From Albimonas pacifica (lineage in GTDB: Bacteria > Pseudomonadota > Alphaproteobacteria > Rhodobacterales > Rhodobacteraceae): 64,000 bases of DNA. The notes under the pieces are model-generated. The model was not told where the DNA came from. It worked only from the letters and a program-made list of their open reading frames with translations, and ran no database searches. Made by a program: the position numbers and the translations under genes. Shown here piece after piece: positions 30,747 through 38,970 of this stretch. The stretch spans positions 1 to 64,000 of the forward strand of contig NZ_FOQH01000008.1 of assembly GCF_900113695.1 (NCBI RefSeq), given 5' to 3'. Within the stretch, counting starts at the first letter, position 1, and each line of letters starts with the position of its first letter.

Positions 30747-32965
30747 CCCGATCCTCGCCGCCGCAGCGCAGCTTCGCCTCCGGCGAGATCTCGCCCACCC
30801 TCGCGGGCCGCACCGACTACGTCCGCCATCAGACGGGGCTTGCGAAGGCCGCCGGCTTCATCCCGATCCCCGAGGGCGGTTTCACCCGCGCGCCCGGCAC
30901 CATCTACGAGGGCCGCACCCGAGGCGACGCGCAGGCGCGGCTCATCGAATTCGAGTTCGCGGTGGACGACGCGGTCGTCCTCGAGCTGACGGCCGAATGG
31001 ATGCGGTTCTGGCGCTACGGCCAGCTCGTGACGTCCGGAGGCTCGCCCTACGAGATCGCGACGCCGTGGAACCTCCCCGAGATCAAGCAGCTGAAGTTCG
31101 CCCAGACCGCGGACGTGACCTACTTCGCGGACGGCAAGCGGGCGCCTCGCCGCCTGCGACGCTTCGCGCTGGACGACTGGCAGCTGGACCGCGCCCCCTT
31201 CTCCGGCGGTCCGCTCCGTCCGTGGAACACCGACCAGGACGTGAGCGTCGAGGCCTCCGCGGCGACCGGATCCGTCACGCTGACCGCGACCGGCGGCGAC
31301 GTCTTCGACGCAGGCATGATCGGCAGCTTCTTCGCGATGAAGGTGGTGGACTGGTCGGCGATCCCGCTGTGGACCGGCAACACGGTCTTCAGCTTGGGCG
31401 ACAAGGTCCGCTACGACGGGCGCGTTTACGAGTGCACCGACGAGGCGACGGCGGCGGACAAGAACGTCAGTCCGCCGAGCCACGCCACCGGAACCGTCCT
31501 GAGCACCAAGGACGGCCCGACGTGGAAATTCATCTCGACGGACCGCGGCCTGGTGGAGATCACCGCCGTCGCCTCCGCCACATCGGCGACGGCGCAGGTG
31601 ATCGACCGGATCCCCGACGAGATCGTGGGCGGCGGGACCTGGGATTGGGCGGCGGGCGCCTGGTCCGACCTATACGGCTGGCCCGCGGCCGTCACCTTCC
31701 ACGACCAGCGCTCCGTCTGGGCCGCGACCGAGAGCGAGCCCCGGACCGTCTGGGCCTCGGGCATCGGCGACTATCTCGATTTCGCCGAGGGCGTGAACGC
31801 CGACGAGGCGTTCGCCTACCAGCTGGCGACGCAGCGGGGCCTCAACCGCATCGTCTGGCTGCAGGGCGGTCAACGGGGCCTGCACATCGGCGCCACCGGC
31901 GAAGTGCAAGGCGCGCGCTCGACGGTAGGCGACGAGGTCCTGTCGATCGAGAGCGCCGCGTTCGGGATGATCGCCTCGATCGGCGCGCACCACGCGCAGC
32001 CGATCGCGCCGATGGGCAAACCCATCTACGTCTCGCGCGACCGGAGCCGCGTCCTCGAGCTGCGGTTTCAGCTGCAGGAGGACAGCGTCCAGCCGCTGAA
32101 CCTCTCTCTCCCGGCCCGGCATCTAGGGGCCGAGCGCTTCGACATCATCGCCTGGCAGAGCTCGCCGCTGCCGATCGCGTGGATCGTCCGGCGCGACGGC
32201 GACCTGGTCGCGATGATCTACGATGCCGCCGAGGACGTGCTGGGCTGGTGCACGATCCCGATGGCCGGGGGCGTGGTCGAGGAGGTTTCGGTCACGGCCG
32301 CGCCGGATGGCGGGGACGACGAGGTGCGCGTCGTCGTCAGGCGGACGATCGGCGGCGAGACGCGTCGCCACGTCGAGCGCCTCGCCCCGTTCTGGGGCCT
32401 GCTCACCGGGGACATGAAGATCGCCGAGGCGTGCCACCTCTACGCCGCCGCCGAGAAGATTTTCGAGGAGCCGGGGCAGGTGGTGGACGGCCTCGAGCAC
32501 CTCGAGGGCGAGGACGTCCTCGTGTGGACGGACAAGGGGCAGTTCGGCCCCTACACCGTCGCGAGCGGCCGCGTGACGCTCGAGCTCCCCGTGTCCCGCG
32601 CCTGGGCGGGGCTGAACGACGACGGCCAGCGGGCGCGCACGCTCAGCCTCTACGCCGCGACCCGCAGCGGCGACGGCATGGGCCGGCAGACGAAGCTCAC
32701 CGGCGCCGGCGTCCGGCTGCAGCGGACCGCGGGCTATCGGATCCGCGCGATCGAAAGCGAGTGGGGGAGAGACGAGCGCGTCGGCGACTGGTTCGAGCGG
32801 AACGGCCAGACCGTGCCCGGCGACCTGGTGAAGGCGTGGAGCGGCGTCGATCCCGTGAATATCAACGCCGGATGGGCCGCGGCGATCGCGCTGGAATTCG
32901 CGCCGCTCGGCGCCGCCCCGATGACCGTCCTCGCCCTCACTCCGACCGTGGAGGCGCGGGACTGA
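30743..32965 (+). CDS. Tail tubular protein B-like nozzle protein (T7 gp12 type)
   Basis: The 740-residue protein has the N-terminal motif common to podovirus nozzle/stabilisation proteins (SFASGEISPTLAGRTDYVRH and AGFIPIPEGGFTRAPGT), a large beta-rich middle and the conserved AVTFHDQRSVWAATESEPRT region near residue 330. Six copies would build the tail nozzle beneath the adaptor ring. The length is similar to T7 gp12. It is coupled to the upstream gene. Confidence 0.88.
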   Translation: MTRSSPPQRSFASGEISPTLAGRTDYVRHQTGLAKAAGFIPIPEGGFTRAPGTIYEGRTRGDAQARLIEFEFAVDDAVVLELTAEWMRFWRYGQLVTSGGSPYEIATPWNLPEIKQLKFAQTADVTYFADGKRAPRRLRRFALDDWQLDRAPFSGGPLRPWNTDQDVSVEASAATGSVTLTATGGDVFDAGMIGSFFAMKVVDWSAIPLWTGNTVFSLGDKVRYDGRVYECTDEATAADKNVSPPSHATGTVLSTKDGPTWKFISTDRGLVEITAVASATSATAQVIDRIPDEIVGGGTWDWAAGAWSDLYGWPAAVTFHDQRSVWAATESEPRTVWASGIGDYLDFAEGVNADEAFAYQLATQRGLNRIVWLQGGQRGLHIGATGEVQGARSTVGDEVLSIESAAFGMIASIGAHHAQPIAPMGKPIYVSRDRSRVLELRFQLQEDSVQPLNLSLPARHLGAERFDIIAWQSSPLPIAWIVRRDGDLVAMIYDAAEDVLGWCTIPMAGGVVEEVSVTAAPDGGDDEVRVVVRRTIGGETRRHVERLAPFWGLLTGDMKIAEACHLYAAAEKIFEEPGQVVDGLEHLEGEDVLVWTDKGQFGPYTVASGRVTLELPVSRAWAGLNDDGQRARTLSLYAATRSGDGMGRQTKLTGAGVRLQRTAGYRIRAIESEWGRDERVGDWFERNGQTVPGDLVKAWSGVDPVNINAGWAAAIALEFAPLGAAPMTVLALTPTVEARD

Positions 32966-32966
32966 T

Positions 32967-33569
32967 ATGTGCTTGATGGCGGCAGCCGCGCTCCCTGTCC
33001 TCGCCGGCGGAGCCACCGCGGTCGGAACCGGCGCCGCCGCCGCCGGCGCCGCCACCGCGGCCACCGCCGCCGCCGCGGCCGCGCCCGCCGCGGCGGCCGG
33101 GTGGAGCCTGGGGCAGCTCGCCCTCACGGCGGGCTCCCTGATCTCCGCCGGCGGCGCGCTCTACTCCGGCTACCAGCAGTCGCAGCAGGCTGAAGCCTAC
33201 GCCAAGGCGCAGGAGCAGCAGGCCGAGACCGAGCGGATGCTGGGCGCCATCGAAGACCAGCGGGTGCGCGAGCGGATGCGGGCCGAGCTCGGGCGCATGC
33301 AGGCCGGCCTCGCCGCCCGCGGCGTGACGCTCGGGAGCCCGTCCAGCCTGGCCCTGGCGGACCGGGCGGCGCGCGAAACCTCCTTCGCGAGCCAGGAGGC
33401 CCGCAGCCGGTCCGGCGCCCGTGTCGGCACGCTGACCGCCTCCGCCCGGCAGTCGCGGGCCCTGGGCGGCGCCGCGCTCCTGAAAGGCGGCATCGGCGCA
33501 GCCGGGTCGCTGCTGACCGCGGCGCCAGAGCTCTGGCCCGAGCTCAGCGCGCGACGGGTGCTCGCATGA
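32967..33569 (+). CDS. Internal virion protein (T7 gp14-like)
   Basis: The 200-residue protein begins with a long Ala/Gly-rich hydrophobic region (about 1-60), followed by ALYSGYQQSQQAEAYAKAQE and RGVTLGSPSSLALADRAARE, a pattern shared by podovirus inner-core/ejection proteins that insert in the host outer membrane when DNA enters. It lies after the nozzle gene, as in T7-like phages, and overlaps the next gene by ATGA. Confidence 0.75.
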   Translation: MCLMAAAALPVLAGGATAVGTGAAAAGAATAATAAAAAAPAAAAGWSLGQLALTAGSLISAGGALYSGYQQSQQAEAYAKAQEQQAETERMLGAIEDQRVRERMRAELGRMQAGLAARGVTLGSPSSLALADRAARETSFASQEARSRSGARVGTLTASARQSRALGGAALLKGGIGAAGSLLTAAPELWPELSARRVLA

Positions 33570-35635
33570 GCCGTCTGACCGTCCCCCTCGGCCCGCTCGC
33601 CGGCGGCGCCTCGGCCACCCCGCCCGCGCCCGTCGACGACGGCCTCGGCCGCGCGACAGAGGAGCTGGGGGCCCGCATCTTCCAGGCCGGCCAGGCGCTC
33701 GAGGCGGACCGCCTGCAGGCGCAGTTCTCCGACGCCTACACGACGGCCGCCACCGGCCTCGCCGACCTGCGCGTGGAGCTTGAGCGGGAACAGGACCCCG
33801 ACCGTCTCGATGCGGCCTGGTCGGCCCGGGCCGAAGAGCTCAAGAGCCGGGCCGCCGAGGGGCTGGACGAGCGCAACAGGCAGCGGTTCGCCTCCGCTTG
33901 GGCGTCCATGTCCACGCCGGTCAAGATCGACCTGGGCCGCCGCAGCAACGACCTGCGCGGCGCCCGGGCGCTGACCCAGCTGTCGCAGCGGGCGCAGGCG
34001 GACGCCGGCCTCCTGCTGCTGTCGAGGGATGAGCGGGCCAAGGCGACGGACGAGTATGCGACCCAGCTCGCCGGCGCCGTCGCGCTGGGGCAGGTCCCGA
34101 TGGAGCGCGTCCCCGGGATCCTCGCCTCCTATCGGGCGGACCTGACGCAGCCCGCCCTCCGGCGGCTGCTGTCGGAGGATCCCGCCCGGCTGGTGGCGAT
34201 GATCGACGCCGGCGAATTCGAGGACGCGCCCGCCGACCTGCGCGAGCAGTTCCGCGCCTCGGCCGCCTCCGCCGTCAGGGCCCAGGAGAGCGCCGCCGCC
34301 ACGGCCGCCGCCGCCGATCGGACGCGGGCGGAGGCGCGCGCCGACCAGGATCTCGAGGACCTGATCGCCGTGGCCGAGCTCGGCGGCGTCTGGGAGCGAG
34401 AGGCCGAGGTTTTCGCCGATCCGCTCGCGCGCGAGCGGCCCGGGTATTTCGACGCCTACGCCGTCGCGGCGCTGCGGGACGAGGGCGTGCCGCGGATGAC
34501 CCCCGCCCAGATGCGCGAGCACCTGGCGGGCCTGCGCGCGCAGGCGATGCGGGGCCCGGAGGAGGCCGCGCAGGTCGCCGCCCTCGAGAAGATGATCCCC
34601 GCGGCCGAAGCCGCCTGGCGGGACGATCCGATCGCGAAGGCGCGCGCCGTCGGGCTCGCCGCGCCGTCCGACCTGCCGCCCGACCTGTCCTCGCCCTCCG
34701 CCTGGGCGACCGCCCTGCGCGAGCGTGGCGCGATCATGGGCGCGCTGGCGGAGGCGGGATACGTCCAGCCGGGCGCCTTCGCCCCCTTCACCGCCGACGA
34801 GCGCGAGCGTCTCGGCCGCATGGCCGGCGTCGAGGCGCGCCCGGAAGACCGCGCGGCGCTCGCCGAGATCCTCGCCCGATCCTTTCCGGCCCAGGTGCAC
34901 CGCGTATTCGGCGAGGTCGCCCCCGACGATCGCGCCTTCGCTCACGTCGGCCAGATGCTGGCGGGCCGCGGTTCGCGCTCGGCCGCCCTGTCCGCCTTCC
35001 GCGGCGCGCAGGCGATCAAGTCGGGCGCCGTCGCCCTGCCGACGCCCGAGGATCGGCGCGCGGTCTTCGCCGAGGTGGCGGGCGACGCCATGCGCTACCT
35101 GTCCGGCAGCTACGCCCAGGTCCTCGCCGCGGCGGACGCGATTTATGGCGAGGTCGGCGCGGGGATCGATCCGAAGGACAGCCCCGCCGAAGCGCGGGAG
35201 GCCTACAAGCAGGCGATCCAGCGAGCCCTCGGCCGCGCCGCCGTCAACGCCCGCAGCGATGCGGGTGGTATCCAGGAGATCAACGGTCGCGCCACCCTAC
35301 TTCCGCTGGGCCTGACCGCGCCCGAAGTATCCAATGTGCTCCGCGGAATGCGCGGGCCGGAGTATCGCGGCTTGTCGGACGGTCGGGCGCAGGCGCTCGC
35401 CCTCGAGGCGCTCGCCGCGGCCAGCGTTCACGGCGGCGCGGCCGAGTTCCTGAGCGGGGATCCGCTGGCCTTCGAGCACCTCGAGGACGTCACCTTCGTC
35501 GCCACCAGTCAGGGCTCGCATCGGGTTCAGATCAAGGGCGTCGATCTGGTCGACGCGAAGACCGGCGGGCCCTTCGAGGTCTCCCTGCAGCGTCTCGTCT
35601 CCGAGGCGCGCCAGCGGGCGGGGGCGCGGCCGTGA
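33566..35635 (+). CDS. Internal virion protein, long helical
   Basis: The 689-residue protein is mostly helical with many charged residues and low-complexity Ala stretches. Its position and size resemble T7 gp15. Family motifs are not strong enough to name it by sequence alone. It likely belongs to the ejected inner core together with its two neighbours, and both its start and stop overlap adjacent genes. Confidence 0.65.
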   Translation: MSRLTVPLGPLAGGASATPPAPVDDGLGRATEELGARIFQAGQALEADRLQAQFSDAYTTAATGLADLRVELEREQDPDRLDAAWSARAEELKSRAAEGLDERNRQRFASAWASMSTPVKIDLGRRSNDLRGARALTQLSQRAQADAGLLLLSRDERAKATDEYATQLAGAVALGQVPMERVPGILASYRADLTQPALRRLLSEDPARLVAMIDAGEFEDAPADLREQFRASAASAVRAQESAAATAAAADRTRAEARADQDLEDLIAVAELGGVWEREAEVFADPLARERPGYFDAYAVAALRDEGVPRMTPAQMREHLAGLRAQAMRGPEEAAQVAALEKMIPAAEAAWRDDPIAKARAVGLAAPSDLPPDLSSPSAWATALRERGAIMGALAEAGYVQPGAFAPFTADERERLGRMAGVEARPEDRAALAEILARSFPAQVHRVFGEVAPDDRAFAHVGQMLAGRGSRSAALSAFRGAQAIKSGAVALPTPEDRRAVFAEVAGDAMRYLSGSYAQVLAAADAIYGEVGAGIDPKDSPAEAREAYKQAIQRALGRAAVNARSDAGGIQEINGRATLLPLGLTAPEVSNVLRGMRGPEYRGLSDGRAQALALEALAAASVHGGAAEFLSGDPLAFEHLEDVTFVATSQGSHRVQIKGVDLVDAKTGGPFEVSLQRLVSEARQRAGARP

Positions 35636-38600
35636 CCTTCTTCCTCCCCGAGACGCAGCCCGGCGCCCCCGCAACCGATCTGCCCTTCGATCCGGCGCCG
35701 CTGCCGCCGGCTGGTTTCGGTGAGACCGTGTCGGCTGCCTGGGAGCAGGAGCAGCTCCTGCAGAATGCATGGGACTATGCCGGCCAGGTGCGACGCCAGC
35801 TCCTCGAGGAGATCAACGCCGGCCTGCCGCAGAAGCCCTTCGCGCGGCCGCTGGTCGAGGAGTGGCAGCGCACCGGCGACTGGCGCCCGATCCGGGCCCG
35901 CGTCCTCGAGGCCGCCCGCCGCCAGGCCGCCCTCGAGCCGGGCGCCTGGGGCGCGCTGCCGCTCGAGGAAGAGGCGTTCGAGCGCGAGGCGCTGCGCCGG
36001 CGGCAGGCCGAGCTCGAGGACGTGCAGACGACGCTCCGCATGGGCTCCGGCCCGGTGGCCGAGTTCATCGGCGCGGCGGGTCGCGCATCGACCGACCTGC
36101 CCAGCCTGGCCCTGATGCCGCTCGGCGCCGGCGGCGGCCTCGCCCGCGTCTTCGCCGGCGAGATCGCCCTGGGCGTGCTGGGCGAAGCGATCGCCCTGCC
36201 GGCGCAGTTCTCGACGGCCGAGGAGCTCGAGCAGCCGGACCCCAACGTCGCGGCGCAGCTGGCGATCGGCGGCGTAGGCGGCGGCGTGCTGGCGACCGCG
36301 CCGGTCGCCGCGGTCCGCGGCGCGGCCTATCTCGCCGGCCGCCGGGACAGGCTGCGCGCCGGGCGGCCCGAAACCGCGGATCCGGCCGAGCACCAGGCGC
36401 GGGAGGATGCCGCGACCGAGGCGCTCCGCCGCGGCGAGCCCGTCCCTGCGCCCGCGCCGGTCGGCGACGACGGGCTGCGCAGGGCGGCGCGACGGATCGT
36501 CTACGCGGAGAGCCTCGGCCGCCCGGATGCGAAGAACCCCAACAGCACCGCCACCGGACCCGGCCAGTTCATCGAAGAGACCTGGCTGGGTCTGATCAAG
36601 CGGCACCGGACCGATCTTTGGAACCGGCACGGCCGTAGCGAATTGCTCGCCAAGCGGACCGACCCCAAGCTCGCGATGGAGATGACCGAGGCGCTGGCTC
36701 GGGAGAACCGAGACTTTCTCGAGGCCCGCGGGATATCGGCCGCCGAGCCGGACCTCTACCTCGCGCATTTCATGGGCGCGGAGGGGGCCGCCCGGGCGCT
36801 TGCGGCCGATCCGTCGACGCCGGTCACCCAGGTCATGAGCCCGGCGCAGATCGCGGCCAACGCCAACATCCTCTATGGAAACCGTCGCCTTCCGGCCTGG
36901 ACCGTGCGCGACCTGCGCCGCTGGTCCGAAAGCAAGATGGGCCTGACCGCGGATCCCGGCGACGCCTATGCCGCCGGCAGTCGGGCGGGCTACACGCGGC
37001 CGGATCAGGTGGTGACGCCCGAGGGGATGCGCGTCCCGGTGACCTACGAGGTCGTCGATTTCGACAGCCTGATCTTAGCCAGCGGGAACCGTCAGAACCG
37101 CGACCGCTCCCGGCCGGCGCCCACGGCCGAGGTGATCCGGCGGGCCGCGAACCTCGATCCGGCGCTGCTGATGCCGGACCCGAAGGCCGGCTACGGCGCC
37201 CCCATCGTGGGTCCGGACGACGTGATCGACAGCGGAAACGGCCGGACCATGTCGATCATCTACGCCGCCCGGAACGTGCGGGATCGCTACGACGCCTATG
37301 TGGACGCCATCCGCGGCGCCGGCTTCGAGATCCCCGAAGGAGTGACCAGCCCGATCCTGGTCGCCCGCCGCGGCGCCCTCTCGGCCGAGGACGAGGCGCG
37401 CCTGGCGCGGGGCGCCAACGTGGAGGCGATCGAGCGGCTCAGCGCCACCGAGCAGGCGCGCACCGATGCGGCGGCGATCGACGCCGAGTTGCTGGGTCTC
37501 TACGACCCCGCAGCCGGGGATCCGTTCGGCGCCCGGAACGCCCGCTTCCTGCGGGGCATGGTCGACCGGCTGCCGCCCGGCGACCGCGGCGCCCTGCTGA
37601 CCGACGACGCGCGCCTTTCCGCCCCGGGCCGGGAGCGCCTGCGCTCCGCCCTGTTCGCTCGCGCCTATGACGCGCCCGACCTCACCGCCATCCAGGCCGA
37701 GGACGGCGGCGGCGAAGTGCGCTCGATCGCCGAGGCCCTGACCGACGCCGCCGCGGCGTGGGCGCAGATGCGCGCGGCCGTGGCCGCCGGTCGGATCGAT
37801 CCCGCCTTCGACATCACTCCGGACCTGGTCGCGGCGATCCGCCTGGTGCAGGAGGCCCGCCGTCAGGCCGCGCTCGAGGGCGTGAGCGTGCGCGCGGCGA
37901 TCGCGGACGCGCTGGCGCAGGGCGACATGTTCGGCGGCGGCCCCAGCCCGGCCGCGGCGCGCCTGGTCGGCCTCCTCTACGACGGCGGCCGCGCGCGATC
38001 CCGCGAGAGCATGGCCCGCAGCCTGACGGACTACGCGGCCGAGGCGATCCGCCTGGGCGACCCCGACGACCTCCTAGCCGCGGCTGGCCCCGCCGGTCCG
38101 CTCGACGCGCTGGACGCGATGGCGGCGCGCGTGGGGCGCGAGGAGCCGTCAGCCCGTGGCGACGCGGCCGAGGACGAGACGGGCGCTCAGCGGGCGTCCG
38201 ACGCGGCCCCGGAGCAGGGTCCCCGCCTGATCGAGATCGAGGGCGTCGACGACGCCGCCTGGCGCGACGGCGCCGCTGCGCCGCTCGCCCAGGCGGCCGA
38301 CGACCAGGCGGAAGCGGATCTGCGGGCGGCGATCGACGGCGGGGCGCAGCAGGAGCAAGGCGCATTCGCAGACCTCCCGACAGACCGACGGCTGACGGAT
38401 GCCGAGCACGCCGAGGTGGAGGCGTTCCTCGACCGGGAGATCCGGAGCCGCTCCTCGCTGTCGCCTGAGGAGATGACCCGCATTGATCGGACCTATCGCG
38501 ACAACGGCGACGACGATGTCCGGAACCTGATCGCGGAGGGCTCGGTCCCCGCTCCGCGCGACCTCCGGCTGTTCCGTGGCGAAGGCCTCGACGAGATAGC

Positions 38601-38970
38601 CGACGGCTATGCGTCTTACACGTTCAGCCGGCATGCCGCCGCGAATTTCGGGCGCGTTCGGGAGGTGCTCGTGCCTGCCGGCACGCCTGTCTATTCGCCC
38701 CGCTCCGGCATCTCCGGCGGCGAGGTGCTGCTGTCCCCGTCGGATCACCTTCGGCTTCGCGACCGCGATCCGGCGGCGTCCCAAGGGCTTTCGGGCGAGA
38801 CCGGCGCCGCGCTTGAGACGCTGCGCGCGGAGGTCGCGACGGCGGACTTCGTCGTGGAGATCGACGGGGTCCCGGCTCGCGCCTCCGACGTTTTGCGCGA
38901 GCTCGACGACGACGCCGAGTTCGCCGAGGCGATCCAGTTCTGCCGACCGGGGGGGCGTCTCGATGCCTGA
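35632..38970 (+). CDS. Large ejection protein: transglycosylase, DdrB/ParB-like and possible ADP-ribosyltransferase domains
   Basis: The 1112-residue protein has several parts. A helical N-terminus is followed by a lytic transglycosylase-like domain at about residues 284-390 (VYAESLGRPDAKNPN, catalytic E293, then ATGPGQFIEETW). This would cut peptidoglycan during DNA entry. A region at about 464-600 resembles the DdrB-like ParB fold (VTYEVVDFDSLILASGNRQN, DVIDSGNGRTMSII). The C-terminus (about 975-1060) looks like a small ADP-ribosyltransferase: LFRGEG with R982, SYT at 995-997, and GGEVLL with E1031. The first two assignments are fairly firm; the last is an inference from motif order. The protein is probably carried in the virion and injected. 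Confidence 0.8.
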   Translation: MTFFLPETQPGAPATDLPFDPAPLPPAGFGETVSAAWEQEQLLQNAWDYAGQVRRQLLEEINAGLPQKPFARPLVEEWQRTGDWRPIRARVLEAARRQAALEPGAWGALPLEEEAFEREALRRRQAELEDVQTTLRMGSGPVAEFIGAAGRASTDLPSLALMPLGAGGGLARVFAGEIALGVLGEAIALPAQFSTAEELEQPDPNVAAQLAIGGVGGGVLATAPVAAVRGAAYLAGRRDRLRAGRPETADPAEHQAREDAATEALRRGEPVPAPAPVGDDGLRRAARRIVYAESLGRPDAKNPNSTATGPGQFIEETWLGLIKRHRTDLWNRHGRSELLAKRTDPKLAMEMTEALARENRDFLEARGISAAEPDLYLAHFMGAEGAARALAADPSTPVTQVMSPAQIAANANILYGNRRLPAWTVRDLRRWSESKMGLTADPGDAYAAGSRAGYTRPDQVVTPEGMRVPVTYEVVDFDSLILASGNRQNRDRSRPAPTAEVIRRAANLDPALLMPDPKAGYGAPIVGPDDVIDSGNGRTMSIIYAARNVRDRYDAYVDAIRGAGFEIPEGVTSPILVARRGALSAEDEARLARGANVEAIERLSATEQARTDAAAIDAELLGLYDPAAGDPFGARNARFLRGMVDRLPPGDRGALLTDDARLSAPGRERLRSALFARAYDAPDLTAIQAEDGGGEVRSIAEALTDAAAAWAQMRAAVAAGRIDPAFDITPDLVAAIRLVQEARRQAALEGVSVRAAIADALAQGDMFGGGPSPAAARLVGLLYDGGRARSRESMARSLTDYAAEAIRLGDPDDLLAAAGPAGPLDALDAMAARVGREEPSARGDAAEDETGAQRASDAAPEQGPRLIEIEGVDDAAWRDGAAAPLAQAADDQAEADLRAAIDGGAQQEQGAFADLPTDRRLTDAEHAEVEAFLDREIRSRSSLSPEEMTRIDRTYRDNGDDDVRNLIAEGSVPAPRDLRLFRGEGLDEIADGYASYTFSRHAAANFGRVREVLVPAGTPVYSPRSGISGGEVLLSPSDHLRLRDRDPAASQGLSGETGAALETLRAEVATADFVVEIDGVPARASDVLRELDDDAEFAEAIQFCRPGGRLDA

